64,000 bases of DNA from Pontederia crassipes (Eukaryota; Streptophyta; Magnoliopsida; Commelinales; Pontederiaceae), in assembly GCA_030549335.1 (NCBI GenBank), contig CM060195.1, positions 46,444,991-46,508,990 of the forward strand. The letters run 5' to 3'. A program made the translations under genes and the position numbers. Positions within the stretch are counted from its first letter, which is position 1. Each line of letters starts with the position of its first letter. The notes under the pieces were generated by a model, which did no database searches, was not told the DNA's origin, and was given only the letters and a program-made list of their open reading frames with translations. Positions 37,801 to 50,535 of this stretch are shown here, one piece after another.

Positions 37801-40800
37801 CTTAGCGACCTTAGTGGACATACATAATGGGTATCAGGTAGATGACTAAGTTACATGAGTTGACCACGACATACCACAGTATGGCAATCACGTTGATCCA
37901 TTTTTACATAGACGTGTCTTTTATGTTTTCGTACAATAACTGTGCATCTTGGTAATGTGGTATTGGTATCTAATGGTATGGTGAAAAAACCAATGACATC
38001 GTCACTCTAGTTCTTTCAAACATGTATTGTTTATGAACATATCGCTGATGGCCAAATGCTGCACATCAAATGCTAGACCAATATAGATATGTGCATGCCT
38101 AAAGATGTGAGATGCTTGGCACATTCTGATGTCTCATGTAGCCTGGAAGGCAGAAACACAGATCGACATGGTAGTTTTTGTCCAACTATTTTTTTGCATA
38201 CGATTAGTCTAAAAGCTAAGGACACTCAAGAGGGACAATTAGACAGGGCTTCTCATTTTCTTCATACATGAAATAGAATCATATTGCTAACAAGTCACGT
38301 AGTTCTTCTTACAATAAAACAAAGTTGCATAGATATTCTTTTGCAATAAAAAAAGTTGCATTTTTTTAACAATATAGTGTTGGTATAAACCTTCGAATTT
38401 CCTCATCTCGTCGTTTTGCATCAAACTCTTTGCTGGGAGGATACTTGGGCAAACTTGAAGGATCGCATGCAAGTGGCTTTGTTGAAAAGAACTACAAAAA
38501 AAAAGGAATTGCTTTTTTTATAAAATATGCTTCAAGTGCTGCATGCAAGCACCTGTGTAGTAGAAAGAAAGGTCCATGATTGTTCTATAATAGATTATCA
38601 AAAAAAAATACCTCATTTTTAAGGGCAGATGCTGCAGTCCCTCGATCTGCAGGATCCACTGAAAGAAGGATTTCCATTAGGGCTAGAGCCGATAGAGGAA
38701 AATCTTTGAATGTTTCTAAAACACATCGCTTATATGGTTGTTGTGGTTTAAAAATGGTTGCATGAGGCAACTTAGACTTTCTCCAGTAGTCCTCGGACGG
38801 TGAACCACAAAGTTTGAATATCTTGTGCAGTTGTTCTACCTACAGAAAACACAAAAATTGTCATCATATTGCAAATATGGCATGCAAAAAAAAAAACATA
38901 CAGCCTCTCCCATGGAAGGCATTAGAAAGAAATTTAAAGAATTATGAGAATATAAGCTCCATGACCTATAACTGATCTCGCAAATGAGCTGAACTATTTT
39001 TTTTAAGGCTGTTTGCGTCATTGAATTATTTGGAAAGTGATTATTAGATTCTCCAAGAGGAACTTTATTATAAAAAAAAGTATGTTACGAATAATGTAGA
39101 AGCAGTAAGTGTCAAGATGTCATTTGATGACATGTTAGAATATGAGAATCTCTTTCCTCCGACCCCTGTGTTTATACTTATTTTCTTTGGGACAAATTGA
39201 AGTTTTAGATCCGAACGAAAAGAATTGTAATTTTAGATTATTTCTCATCCCAACAGTTTTATATTTTTGAGAGAGAGCTAGCAATACAGCTCTCTTTGAT
39301 GAAGTAATGATCAAATAACGACTATTGTATGATAAATACTTGTTTTAAACGATGAAACATAGAACATTTTTTTAAGGAAAAGAAGCAATCACAATTTAAC
39401 TGCTAAGGATTTCATATGATCACAGAATGGAATGAGGATTAGATTGATGATAAAATTACTCAAGTCTTGCGGGCACACTGCAAAATATATAAGAGTAAAC
39501 AAAACAACACATTTCATATTAAACATGAAAGTATCCATGTAAATGGACCTCACTTCACTTCAAAGGAACTTTACCTCAGTTCTTCCTGGCATTATAGGTT
39601 TGCCTGCATATAATTCAGCTAGAATGCAACCGGTACTCCACAAGTCGACAGCAACACCATAATTAGTAGCTCCAAGTAGAAGCTCTGGTGGTCTATACCA
39701 AAGCGTGACCACACGGCTGGTCAATGGGATACGTTGGTCAGGATCAAAGAAACTTGCCAAACCAAAGTCAGCAATTTTCAGTATGCCGTTGTTATCAATC
39801 AAGAGATTGGAACCCTTAATATCTCGATGCAATATTCCTCGACTATGACAATGATCAAGACCACGTAGAAGTTGCTGCATGTAACACTTAACCTGAAAAC
39901 ACCAATTGACTGTCATACATTCTTCTTGTGTGTGTGTGTGTGTTTGAGGGGGTAGTGGTTATTAAATTATTATGTCAATACTGTCTAACATGCTATTATG
40001 ACGGTAATTGAAGCAACCTATTAGAATCCAGCTCCAGTAAATAAAGAACAGCAATAATAATATAAGAAGTCCATTATTATAAGCATAGTTCAGGCACCTG
40101 GGGTTCATGGAACTTCTGTCCAGGAAAAGAAGCAAGCCCAGCAAGATCATGGTCCATGTACTCAAAAACAAGGTATAAGCTGCAGGACATTCGTGACGTA
40201 ACTAAACCTTCCAACTTTATTATGTTCGGGTGGTCAAGTCTGCGAAGAATGAGAATCTCTCTAGCCATAAACTTTACACTTTCAGGTTCCATATTGTCAA
40301 ACCGAACTTTTTTCAAAGCAACAACCTTGTTATTGTCAAGATCACGAGCTCGATATACGTTACTGTATGTCCCTTGCCCTATCTGCAAATGAAATTCAAT
40401 AACAAGACAAAGAGAATGAATTCTTGGAAACTTATGAAACCAGATGAATAAAGGTCACTTAGAAAGTAGATGGCCCCACGAGTTAGAAAATACGAATTAG
40501 TGAGCAACAACTAACTTATAATAATCATTGGACACCATTTTTCTTCTGTATTAATGGAACGGGCAGAGACACAGTGAGATATACTTTGTATTTGGGCCCT
40601 TTATTTGAGATGTTTGGTCTGTTAGTATATTTTTTGAGATGTTTGGTCTGTTAGTGTATTTCACTTGAAAATTCTCATCTTCTTAATATACCTGGACAGC
40701 ACAGCAGCTCTATAATTATTCTTTCCACTCTCAAAATGTGCATATTCACATAATTCTTACCGTTTGGTTGAATATAGGAGCTAATTTGTTGTAGATATAT

Positions 40801-42731
40801 TTCAAACGTGAGGATTTGTTGCATTTGTCAGTTACGTGTAGGACAGAGCCCTTCATAAGACTGCATAGTGATCATGATATCACCTCAAAAAAAAATTCGA
40901 ATTGCAGGACGTGCTGTCTGTTTCTGACTGATATAGGCTTTGTTCCTTCATATTCCTAATTAAATTAAAAACAAATGAAGCAGAAATCAAATTTGACTAA
41001 TATTCCTGGCATCTTTCAGATTACTGAATATGAGGAATAAATATGCTTTGAACAAGACATAACACTTTGTGGTTCTCAGTTAAATATGGCAGAACCATTG
41101 GGATTGACATATTCTTAAATAAAATGGGAGATTATATCATTGGGACTAGGGTGAATTAGGGTTGAATTAAAAACTTTTTCAACAACAAAAGAGATGGACA
41201 CCAGTTACATTGGAGAAGGTGCAGCAGGACAATTTCAACCTCCTCCTTCACACCCAATTATACTATATTGCACTTGCTCGAGCTGTTCACAAGGAACATC
41301 CTGCTACAAGGCAAACATACATACATGTGAAAAGCAAGAAGGTTCGGGGGAAGTAGATTTATTCCATTGAAATTCCATGTCGTGTTCCCGAGCTTCCATT
41401 ATGTGTCCAACCCGTGCCAAAGGACTTAAATCAATAAACAATAGTGGAATGAATATGGCAATGCATTCTATTAAGGGAATAGGCAAACCTACCCTACAAT
41501 GTGAGCAGTGCTCCTTGGAGACATGGAAAAGTTTGTTCTCTATTGGGTGACAATGCTACAGACACCCCAGACAATATGGGCGTTTTACTTTCGGGAACAC
41601 TTGCAAACTAAGGTTGTTAAGCATATTAAATTGTACAAAGAGAAATTTTCATATTAAACCATGATTCTCCTTTAAGTTTTCTTATTTTTTATTTGTCTAT
41701 TTATTTATGACATTGGACTCGGAATAATCAACAAAGGAGGTTTATGCTGCAGCAATGACAGCATTCATCCAGATGGTGGGCATCAATCATCATCTACTTG
41801 TAAAAGGAAAATAGCAGCTTCGACAGATGAATTCGTATAACTTCATTCTCATAAAATAATTGGTATACACTTCAATGCAATGCCCCATGTGCAATAACTA
41901 ATAGAAAAATGTAATCAATTTGTGTAAATAGGCAAATTCCATGAATAGCAAGGCGAGTTTCATAACATCCACAAAGATTTTGCTTCAATTTTTTCGCACT
42001 AACTGTGCAACATTTCATTGACTGTTAAGGAACAAACCATTCTTCACAACTGAATCTCATAAAAATGTCAACAGCAATTGACTGCAAAAATAGTAATAAT
42101 GCTATCGAGAAGCTAATTTCTTTTACATTGCAGTAAGGAGCGTAAGCACCCTAGAAACCAACTTGTCGCTTACTAACCTAATCACTGCAACATAAATATG
42201 GTCAAGGATACCTGAAATGTAACACCCTAAAAAGAACTTCGACAGGGAGATGCTAAGAATTGGAAAAAAAAAAGGAACACTCACTTTGTCTAGTTTCTCA
42301 AACGAATCAGCTCGGCGCGGAACCCAGCCCCTTACGGCCTCTCCTGCCACCGATGCGAGCCACGTCGGCCACCCAGCAGCCACCTGCTCCCCTTCCGCAA
42401 CCTTTGGGACACTGCTGGGTACCCGCATCTGGGGATGGCCCGGGTGCCTCTCCCTCCTCTTGTCAACTTCCTGACCGCTAACTCTAATCGGCCCGCTCTG
42501 ATGCTTCTTCTCCGCGGCCGCAACGACACCCGCATCCGCCTTAAAGCCGGACGCCGCGTCCACCGCCTCCTCTCGCCTCAACGACGGCACGGCAACAACT
42601 GCCACCGGCCTCTTGCTCGGCGCGGGCGCCAGCAGCGACGCCGCCGCTACTGGCCGCGGCCCGGGGAGCCTACGGCTGGGGCTCTCCCCGCTGTCCTCGA
42701 ACGAGGACGGCTTACCACAGACGCATCCCAT
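34878..42731 (-). CDS. CDK-like serine/threonine kinase, IBS1/At1g54610 type, with N-terminal acylation motif
   Basis: Exons on the minus strand are 42731-42285, 40382-40098, 39892-39575, 38839-38612, 38491-38391, 36957-36843, 36546-36100 and 35153-34878. Phases agree throughout (one split Arg codon between exons 5 and 6), giving about 738 aa. The protein opens MGCVCGKP, so N-myristoylation at Gly2 and palmitoylation at Cys3/Cys5 are likely, implying membrane attachment. Residues 10-149 are basic and disordered. The kinase core follows: IGQGTYSNVY (150-159), Lys173 in VALKK, HRDIKGSN with Asp268, DFG from 286, and TLWYRPPELLLGA. The C-terminal half (from about 480) is low-complexity, with KNKIHYSGPLM-like KIHYSGPLMR near the end. 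Relatives include Arabidopsis IBS1, linked to defence priming; that role is family knowledge only. A retroposon lies in the last intron. Confidence 0.9.
35672..35950 (+). mobile_element. SINE-like/RTE-LINE-derived retroposon with 18-bp target-site duplication
   Basis: A 279-bp insert in the last intron of the CDK-like gene, antisense to it, is bounded by a perfect 18-bp direct repeat, TAGAATAATCATAGCTTA (35654-35671 and 35951-35968). The left two-thirds includes AAGCCCGGATAAAGGAGGAG, which I recall from plant RTE-type LINE leaders. The 3' part matches the shorter copies at 26735 and 43060 and ends in (GTT)n. There is no coding capacity, so it must be mobilised in trans. Confidence 0.85.
40606..40667. 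repeat. Short tandem duplication in intron 1 of the CDK-like gene
   Basis: GAGATGTTTGGTCTGTTAGT occurs twice about 30 bp apart, with small differences in the sequence that follows. Confidence 0.75.
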
Positions 42732-42960
42732 GGCTTCTCCTCGACAGGGCCTTCCAACGGGCGGATCACTGTCACAGGATCGCAGACCCGGCAAGCTCCA
42801 CCTCACCAGCTACCATCGCAATCGTCGCGGTAACAAGCTCGAACTTTGCAGGATCCTTGTCCCTTTGTAGGGTTTCTGGGACTCTACTGCCGGTTAGTTT
42901 TAGGGCACGATGGGAACAAATTCTCGGTAAGAGGAGGAGGAGAAGAAGAAGAAATTAAGA
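42732..42960 (-). other. Probable 5' UTR of the CDK-like kinase gene
   Basis: GC-rich sequence immediately upstream of the start codon changes, on the minus strand, from a CTTCTT/CTCCTC-rich tract at about 42930-42955, typical of plant leaders. An in-frame open stretch extends 25 codons upstream of the chosen ATG. The MGCVCGK context makes the internal ATG the better start. Confidence 0.45.
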
Positions 42961-43059
42961 ACATTTTGAAGCGGGCGAAGTCGCACCTGCGGTAAAAAAA
43001 AAAAAAAAAGTTTTTTACGTTGGATCCTTTTCTTTACTTTATTGGAAAGTGGGAATTCA

Positions 43060-43138
43060 ACAACAACAATAAAAAAATCTTATCCCATTAGATAAGGTAC
43101 GACTAGATCATACAACATCATTCCTTTCTATTACACGT
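43060..43138 (-). mobile_element. 5'-truncated SINE-like retroposon, third copy
   Basis: A 79-bp insert in minus orientation lies between perfect 14-bp direct repeats, AAAGTGGGAATTCA (43046-43059 and 43139-43152). On the minus strand it carries a diverged TAATGGGATAAGA-type segment and ends in ATTGTTGTTGTT. It shares the tail of the copies at 26735 and 35672 but is more diverged, so it may be older. Confidence 0.75.
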
Positions 43139-43644
43139 AAAGTGGGAATTCATTTTCCAATTTCCTTAAATATATATTTCTTTCTCATAATAACTTACCT
43201 TTAACTCATCTAAGCGTTACAAAATAAAAATAAAAATTGAATAGTTTGATAATATAATAATTAATAAAAATATATTTATGATCATTGTACATGGAATGAA
43301 AAATAAAAGAGAATAAGAAAGGGTGTGACAATGAAATATGCTTTTTTTTATCATGAATTGTTTATGTATGATTATATTATAATAATCGGATTTCAAATAT
43401 ATTATCATCTTTGTTTTTATATTTGCCTAATTAAAATAGTGGGGCAGGCTAAAGCATGTCTTCTTGCTTCTTTATTAGTGGTCTTTTGGGTAAAGCTGTG
43501 ACTGAGAGGGTTGTCTCCTTAATATTGTTCCTTGTTCCCCACCATGACATTTTATTTTACTTTTGTCCTGATCAATTGTAGGATAAAGAAAAGTACAGTC
43601 AACCCATATAGTTTCACTTGCATTAATTTATCACAAGTGGGAGG

Positions 43645-43646
<2 letters not shown>

Positions 43647-43677
<31 letters not shown>
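43647..43677. repeat. (AT)n microsatellite
   Basis: A 31-bp AT run; a second of about 26 bp follows at 43758-43783. Confidence 0.95.
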
Positions 43678-43680
<3 letters not shown>

Positions 43681-45436
43681 GGATCGTGGATGTTTATTGT
43701 TTACAGTAATCAACGTCATTATCTATTTTTTAAACGTGTGGAAATCTCTCTCTCTATTATATATATATATATATATATATATAGCATAATAGGGTGCCAA
43801 TTCTTAAGGCAGCATAGGTCAAATAGTATCGAAACGAGGCAGAATGGCAGATCCAGGAACCTAAGTATAATATATAATATAAGGTTCTATATATTCGTTG
43901 TTTGTGACCCTTTTTTTTCTTCTCGTTAATGAATATATAATATAATAATATCCTGTTTTACTATATAAGAGCAATTAATTAGTAATATTTTTAAAATTAT
44001 TTTGATTGTATATCAAACTCATGCAAAAAAAAATACTGTGAATCGAAACTATTTTTTCCTCCAGTCTTGTTTTAATTTACTTTCGTCCAAAACACGGGTA
44101 GCAAAAACTCTGTTGGAGCTTATATCACCTCTCTTTTTTAACAAGTGAAATGTCGTATCTTGAAAAATAATAGTAGTAGAAGTAGATCGATTTAAAAGAA
44201 GAGAAAAAAAAACATTGAACATTTTGCACGTTGTTGTTGTAACAATTTAATAAATGATTTCTTTGGAAACATTTTACTCGCTTCTTTTTCCATTTAAATT
44301 TAATTAAATGAAGTTTCTCTTTGGTATCCCCCACAAATTGATGAGGGAAAAAAATCCTTCTAATCCTTATTAGTTAAAGTTCGAAGAAAAATCAATTAAG
44401 AAGGGAGCAAATTATATAAAACAAGAGTTATGTTATTAATGTATATAAAAATAACTAAAAAAAACTATGTAACGATTTAATGTTATAATATTACATCATC
44501 TAAGGTTGATTGTAGTTTGTCAGGTGTTAATAGCTCAAGATTCAATACTTTAATAGAGTGTTTGGTAAGAGAATTCAATATTCTCGTATTAAGAACATAA
44601 TGAGTGAGAAGAAATTGTTCTTGCTTTGGCCTAGAACTTGATGTTCTTACTCTTTTTTTCTTTCTTTGTTGTCAAAGAATATAATGTAATGATGATGTTT
44701 GACCAAAAAAATATCATTTTTTTAAGTGTTTGAAAGCTATTATTACAATAAGTCTTTGTTCTCATCGTTATCCTGGTATCAAACACTCCTTAAATTTACG
44801 TCGTCATTTTAATTAGAATAATTCATATTTATCGTTCTTTTTTCTTTACTCCGGACAAATCATGTATTAATAATTTTAGACACGGAAGCATCACTTGGGA
44901 GTGGAAATAAATTCCAGTCTTTTGTAAAAAAATCATGACAATTCAAATACAAACAGTGAGAAAAAATATTTAACCTGATCGCCGACCTTCTTTTACATAG
45001 GATGATGGTAACATTTACTTTTTGAAAGGACAATAGTATGAAATTTAAAACCATAGCAGTTTAAAATTATGTTTTATCAGTATTAACTTTATTTTATGTT
45101 AAGATTTACTTTTATTGTTTCGATCTTTTTTTCTTCTATTCAACCATCGAATAAAAGGAACAATCTTGTTTTTTGTCATAAGGAAATTAAGAAAAGAAAA
45201 AAAGTTGAATTGCACATTATCCTTGATAGATATGAGGAAGTTTTCGTATGCATGGATCAATGTTTAAAAAATATTATTAGTTATCATCAATTAATTTTGG
45301 AAAATGATGTTTTCTAAATAAATATATATGTGAATGTTCGTTTATCGTTTGTATTGATGTACTTTTTTTTATTAAGAGAAAAATCAATTGTTTATAGGTC
45401 ACTAAGCTTTTTTTGAATTGAAACTTATTGATACAA

Positions 45437-46161
45437 CACTACAAGAAAATCGTGATTTTCCGACGGATAATTTCCGACGGTTCTAAATTCGTCGCAATTT
45501 GCGACGGATTTTTCGACAGTTCCGTTTCCGATGGTTTTTTCGACGGTTATTACCGTCGGAAATAATTTATATTATTATTTAATTTTTCGACGATTAGGAA
45601 CGTCGATATTTTCGACGGATATCCATCCGTCATAATTTCCGACGGTTATGACCGTCGGAAATAAAAAATCAATTGCGACCATCTAAAGATCGACGGTTGC
45701 CGACGTCCGTCCAAAATTTTGACAGTTGCGACCGTCGAAAAGTTGCGACGGCTCGAATCGCCGGCCTTTTCCGGCGGTTGCAACCGTCATGAATTTCGAT
45801 GGTTCGGACCGCCGGCCTTTTCCGGCGGTTGCAACCGTCGGAAATATGGACGGTTCGAACCGTCGGCCTTTTCCGGCGGTTACAACCGTCGAAAATATCA
45901 ACGGTTCGAACCGCCGGGGACTTTTTCGGCGATTGCAATCGTCGAAAAATTTCGACGGGTCGAACCGCCGGGGACTTTTCCGACGGCCAGAATCGTCGAT
46001 ATTTTCGACGGATTTTTTCAACCGTCGCAAATTCGTTTGCGAGAGCGTTTTTTCGACAGATCGATTCCGACTGAAAAATCGTCGATAATTGCGTTACCGA
46101 CGATTTTCGGGCTGATTACCGACGGTCCGGACCGTCGGTAATCCGCGTTTTTCTAGTAGTG
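45437..46161. mobile_element. Non-autonomous CACTA (En/Spm-type) transposon
   Basis: The left end reads CACTACAAGAAAATCG. The right end, read inward, is CACTACTAGAAAAACG. Both are canonical CACTA terminal inverted repeats. The 725-bp element is flanked by the 3-bp repeat CAA (45434-45436 and 46162-46164), the size CACTA elements generate. The interior is packed with direct and inverted copies of a CCGACGGT/GACGGTTGCAACCGTC motif, consistent with subterminal transposase-binding repeats that have filled the whole element. Long open frames on both strands here (for example 45683-46030 and 45719-46141) are products of this repetition, not genes. Confidence 0.93.
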
Positions 46162-46937
46162 CAAGCATTTGACAACCTGATATTCCAATTGTTGCGAAAA
46201 AAAATAATTCTACCAATTTAGTATTTTTAAAAAATTTGAAAATTTACTAATTTCCATTACGTTCATCTTCAAATATAATTTCGCTAATTTATGACCTCAA
46301 CCAATTTAGTGCGAGCCTCTTCTTACATTAGGCCGCATTTGAATATTAAAATCGTACTTCTTCTTGGCTCTATATGAATATGAATTGGCATATTAATTAA
46401 TTATAATGTGTTTAGATGGAATGAAACGTAACAATAATGAACTAAAAAATTGATATTATAGATTAGTTTTAGTGAATATTTGAATAAGATATAATTTAAA
46501 TAATTAATAAAAATAATAGTGTTAATTAAAATGCATATTAAAAATCTTTGTTTAAAAAATACTATTTAAATATATTAATTTATATTTACAAAATATTAAG
46601 AATTATTTACTTTTTGCATCACTAATTTCACTTCAAAATATATTATTCTTACTCTATTGTGTCACCACTGAAAGTTAATTCTGAAATTTTTTATAAAATG
46701 ACAACAGTGTATTTTTTTTAGTGACAATAATTGTGCACTTTTCTTAAACCTCGCCTAATTATCACAATTTTTTGTATATAATTCCGAGGTTCCTAAATTA
46801 TATCATAATTTATATTTTAGTCCATCCGTTTAATTATGTTAATTTTTCTATTTTTCAATAATTTTTATTTATTAAAAGATGAATATTTTAAATTTTAAAA
46901 TAATATAAAAATAAAAAGGAGTGTTGCCCCTATCCCT

Positions 46938-47056
46938 CATTAGTGATGAAGGGAGAAGACATCCCATATTTGCACACGTGAGATCCCCCTCCCCCCATTA
47001 GTGACGAAGGGAGGGGACGACATTCCATATTTGCACAAGTGAGATCCCCCCCCCCC
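46938..47056. repeat. Two-copy tandem repeat, about 58 bp
   Basis: Copies begin CATTAGTGA at 46938 and 46996 and share AAGGGAG, CCATATTTGCACA and GTGAGATCCCC. Each ends in a C-run. Confidence 0.85.
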
Positions 47057-47097
47057 CTCCTTCCGGGCCAAAGAAGGAGAGATCCTCTTTTATTTAT

Positions 47098-47098
<1 letters not shown>

Positions 47099-47195
<97 letters not shown>
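47099..47195. repeat. (TAA)n-(TTA)n inverted microsatellite
   Basis: About 20 TAA units are directly followed by about 12 TTA units. The two halves are complementary and could form a long hairpin. Confidence 0.95.
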
Positions 47196-47196
<1 letters not shown>

Positions 47197-47353
47197 CATA
47201 TATATTATTTTAATTTTTAAAAATGAAATGAGAGGAGAAGTGTAGTTTATTATTTTAATAATAAAAAATAATGGAATTAGATGGATAGATTAAAGTGAAA
47301 ATTATGGTATAATTTAAGGACGCCTTACGATGAGTTCATATATTATAATTAGG

Positions 47354-49240
47354 GCTCTATTTTACATTATTAACGGTTTGATAAGCAGATAGTAATTTAA
47401 CTAGCGGATAGTGAATTAATTAAACGGATAGCGAGCCGCTGATGATGATTAGCGATCAGAGGATGTAACAAATAAATGTTTAGTAAAATTAGCGGTAGAA
47501 GTAGCTAATGAATATAAAATAATATAATTAAACATATACCAAATTATTTAATTTAAGAACTATACAATTTATATCATAATACAATAAATTAAATATGTAT
47601 ATCTTAATTAAATAAAATAAAATTTTAAATCTAATTTTTTGTTAAAATATATATAAATTTAATTTTATACAATATATAAATGTTATATAGTGCACCCATG
47701 GTATAAAAATATTAATTGTTAAATTATTTTTTATTCATTGTTAACATATAAATAATTTGAAATTAATTAACCATGAATATAAAAAGAAATATAGTTAAAC
47801 AATTATAAAATAAAAATAACAAGATAAGTTAGAAAGTAATTATACATTTCAATAAGGATAAGATTGGAAAAAAATTATAAAACACTAACATCTAATCGCT
47901 AAAAGCTAGTAGAAACAAATTTTCAATAATATTTTTATCATTTACCAAATAATAAATTAGCATGTGAATCACTAAACTTACTTAAAATACTAATTTTGGT
48001 GTTGTCAAACAATTCAAGTTATATATTGGCATTTATAATTTTTGTGTTGTCCTTGACTTTTCCCTTCATTGTATGAAAGAAGCCTGATTTTATCTAATAT
48101 CAATACGATACTATCGATATAAGTTATATCGTTTGATGGAACAATCAAAATTAGGTTGCAGTCGAAGGTCTGGGTTGCCCAACCCAGGCAACAGAAAAAA
48201 AGCTGATCGTGATGCCGTCTCTCTCTTTTCATATGCCAAGCCTTTCACGTGCTCTGTTACAGTAGAGACCTTTTATTAGATTCCGCCCAGGAAGAAGAGC
48301 AATTACTTCATTTTTTTCCCAGGTCAAAAGAAAAGTACACCAATAAAGCACCGCCATGTAGCTATTTTTTTCCCCTTTTTCCCATAATAAGCGGTATTGA
48401 TTCAATTAACAAATAATTCTGAAATAAGATGGCAATTGAAAAATCCAATATATATATATAAAGGTTTTTTCAGTAAAAATAGAAAACAATTGTACATTTA
48501 TTAGTTAAGGTCTATTATGTTTTCTTATTATAATAAAATGGGGAAATCTATTAAAAATGTGTAGAAAACAAAGCATAATTACAACCACGATCCTCTTAAT
48601 TGATTCTTCAATGTGCCTCCTCTTAATTTATTCGTTGCTGTGGAGTTGGACGGACCTTTTTTCACCTTTTTGTGTTTTGACTGCGGTAAATTATAAAAAT
48701 GGTCTTCATTCTTCACCGTATTACCAGAAGAAAGAGAATGACAGGTGTTTTCCCCTTCACCATATTAATATTACTTTCTAAATAAAACAAATATATATAA
48801 AGAGCAAATAAAATTTCTATTTTTTAATTAAATTTGATTGATATATTTGATTAGCAGAGTTGTATCCAAGAGTAGTTAGTAATATTTTTTTAAAAAACAT
48901 TTTTTCACATTTTACACTTTGAAGTTTGAACTAGTGAGATACTGATAATCGGGAACAGAATTGGGGTACCCAAAATTTGCCTTTATCTTCTACCGAGGAT
49001 TTAAGGCCTCTGTCAGAAATCAGAATGGCTCCTGTCATCATCTTCTACATGTGCAGCAATGGAGGTCGGAACAACAGTAGACCTAATAGTTCCATTTTTT
49101 ATATTTTTATTTATCCAAAAGCAATATCGAGATATAAAAAAATGGTCACATGAATGGAGTTGCAATTAATGCTCAATGAAGGCTCACAGCCCTAAGATAT
49201 GAAAAAAGAAGCAGGAAATAATATCAAAAGAACTACACAA
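47354..49240. other. Intergenic, AT-rich; no gene seen
   Basis: Only short frames (for example 48014-48232 and 48557-48781) without recognisable domains. Confidence 0.5.
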
Positions 49241-49249
49241 ATTTATGTA

Positions 49250-49740
49250 AAATTTTGAAGACCGCCTCCTCTGAATTATGATTTTTTTTATATCCATAAA
49301 CGATTTTCAAATATTTTGTGAATCTCCTTGAATTATATCATTATTTTTCACTTAGATTCATTCGTCTATATCTATAAATTCTTTTGTTATTTTTCATTTT
49401 TTTATAAAATTATAAAATTATTAAAATATTCTTGCAAAATTTAGATAAGTGAGTTTAAAATAAAAAATGTTCCTCCCCCACCCTCACGATCTTGCCAGCG
49501 CGCACGTGAATATCACCAATGGCCCCTCCCCTCATCATTTTTTAAGCACATTTATCTAAACTTAAGCGAAAGTATTTTGGTCACTTCATAAAAAAATTGA
49601 AAAATAACAAAAAAGTTAACAGTGAAAAAAGCGACATAGTTTAGAGAATATTTGCAAAATATTTGAAAGTCTTGATAGACATGAAAAAAAAATCATAGTT
49701 TAGAAGAGATTAGAGAAAAAAATTCACCAGCCAACCTCTA
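49250..49740. mobile_element. Long-TIR non-autonomous DNA element
   Basis: The left arm (AATTATGATTTTTTTT, then TTTTCAAATATTTTGTGAAT, then TTGTTATTTTTCATTTTTTT) matches the reverse complement of the right arm over roughly 150 bp with moderate divergence. The short GC-richer centre (about 49470-49540) has no coding capacity. Ends are approximate and no target-site duplication was confirmed. Confidence 0.5.
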
Positions 49741-50049
49741 TGTTGTTTCCAATATCTTAAGGAACTTTCTCAGTAAAATTTTCGAAAGTCCAATTCTATT
49801 AATAAAATCTTATGATATTTTTTAAAAAATTATTTCAATCTTATCTTAGAAAACTCAAGTGTAAAATTTATATTGGATTTTCAACAGGTAGGCTGTTACA
49901 ATTTTATATACAAAATGAACCATATTTTATTTTAATACAATAAAACAAGTAACGTAAAAACAAAAATCAACTTTTACTATTTCATATCTATCTCTTGTAA
50001 ATTATTTTTACCCAAGGCAATTTTGATACTCAATATTTTCTTCCCTGAT

Positions 50050-50535
50050 CGTCATTGAGTAAATTACACGGATTATCCCCTAATTTTACATATGGTAATT
50101 ACTCGGTCCTCTAACTTTAATTATATTGGAATATCCCTGAACTTTAAATTTTTTGCTCATCGACCAATAATAAATATTTTCTCAATTACCTTACTAACGT
50201 GATATAATAAAATATAATATAAAAATAAAAAAGAGACTTGCCTGAGGGCAAAGGGGGCGGCGACCCGACTCCTCTCATCTCCGATGTCGAAGAGGAGGAA
50301 AAGGGAGGTTAGCACCCCACTCTGTGCGAGCTCGTCGGCGGCAAGGAGAAAAAGGAGGTCGGCACCCCCCGTCGCTTTTTTATAATATTTTTATTCTACC
50401 ACACCTATTATTGGTCGGCGACGCGTGCAAGAAAAATAAAGTTTGAAGACGGTCTAGTTACAAATTGAAGTTGGGAGATCGTTGATATATTGAATTAAAA
50501 TTGAGAGACGATTTGTATAGTTTATCCATGAGTTT
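50050..50535. mobile_element. Long-TIR non-autonomous DNA element
   Basis: The left arm (GTAAATTACACGGATTATCC to GACCAATAATA near 50160-50172) matches the reverse complement of the right arm (from GACCAATAATAGG inward to ATAAACTATACAAATCG) over about 115 bp with many differences. The GC-rich centre, 50240-50380, contains duplicated GAGGTTGGCACCCC-like segments. Limits are approximate. Confidence 0.45.

Larger units (their letters stand above)
42961..45436. other. Intergenic, AT-rich with microsatellites; no gene seen
   Basis: Contains a 16-base A run near 42993, the retroposon at 43060, and AT runs at 43647-43677 and 43758-43783. Short frames carry no recognisable domains. Confidence 0.5.
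46754..47353. mobile_element. Long-TIR non-autonomous DNA element
   Basis: The left arm from about 46754 (CCTAATTAT, then CCTAAATTATATCATAATTT, then AGTCCATCC) matches the reverse complement of the right arm ending about 47353 over roughly 100 bp with many mismatches. The centre holds a duplicated 58-60 bp block and a (TAA)n(TTA)n hairpin microsatellite. No clear target-site duplication was found. Confidence 0.5.

Noticed and set aside
42250-42870. Plus-strand ORFs of 74-132 codons
   Set aside because: They are antisense shadows of the GC-rich first exon of the CDK-like kinase.
45669-46141. Several long overlapping ORFs on both strands (up to 140 codons)
   Set aside because: They lie inside the CACTA element and arise from its GACGGT repeats having no stop codons; the proteins are repetitive RRKRP/NRRPFPA strings with no domain.
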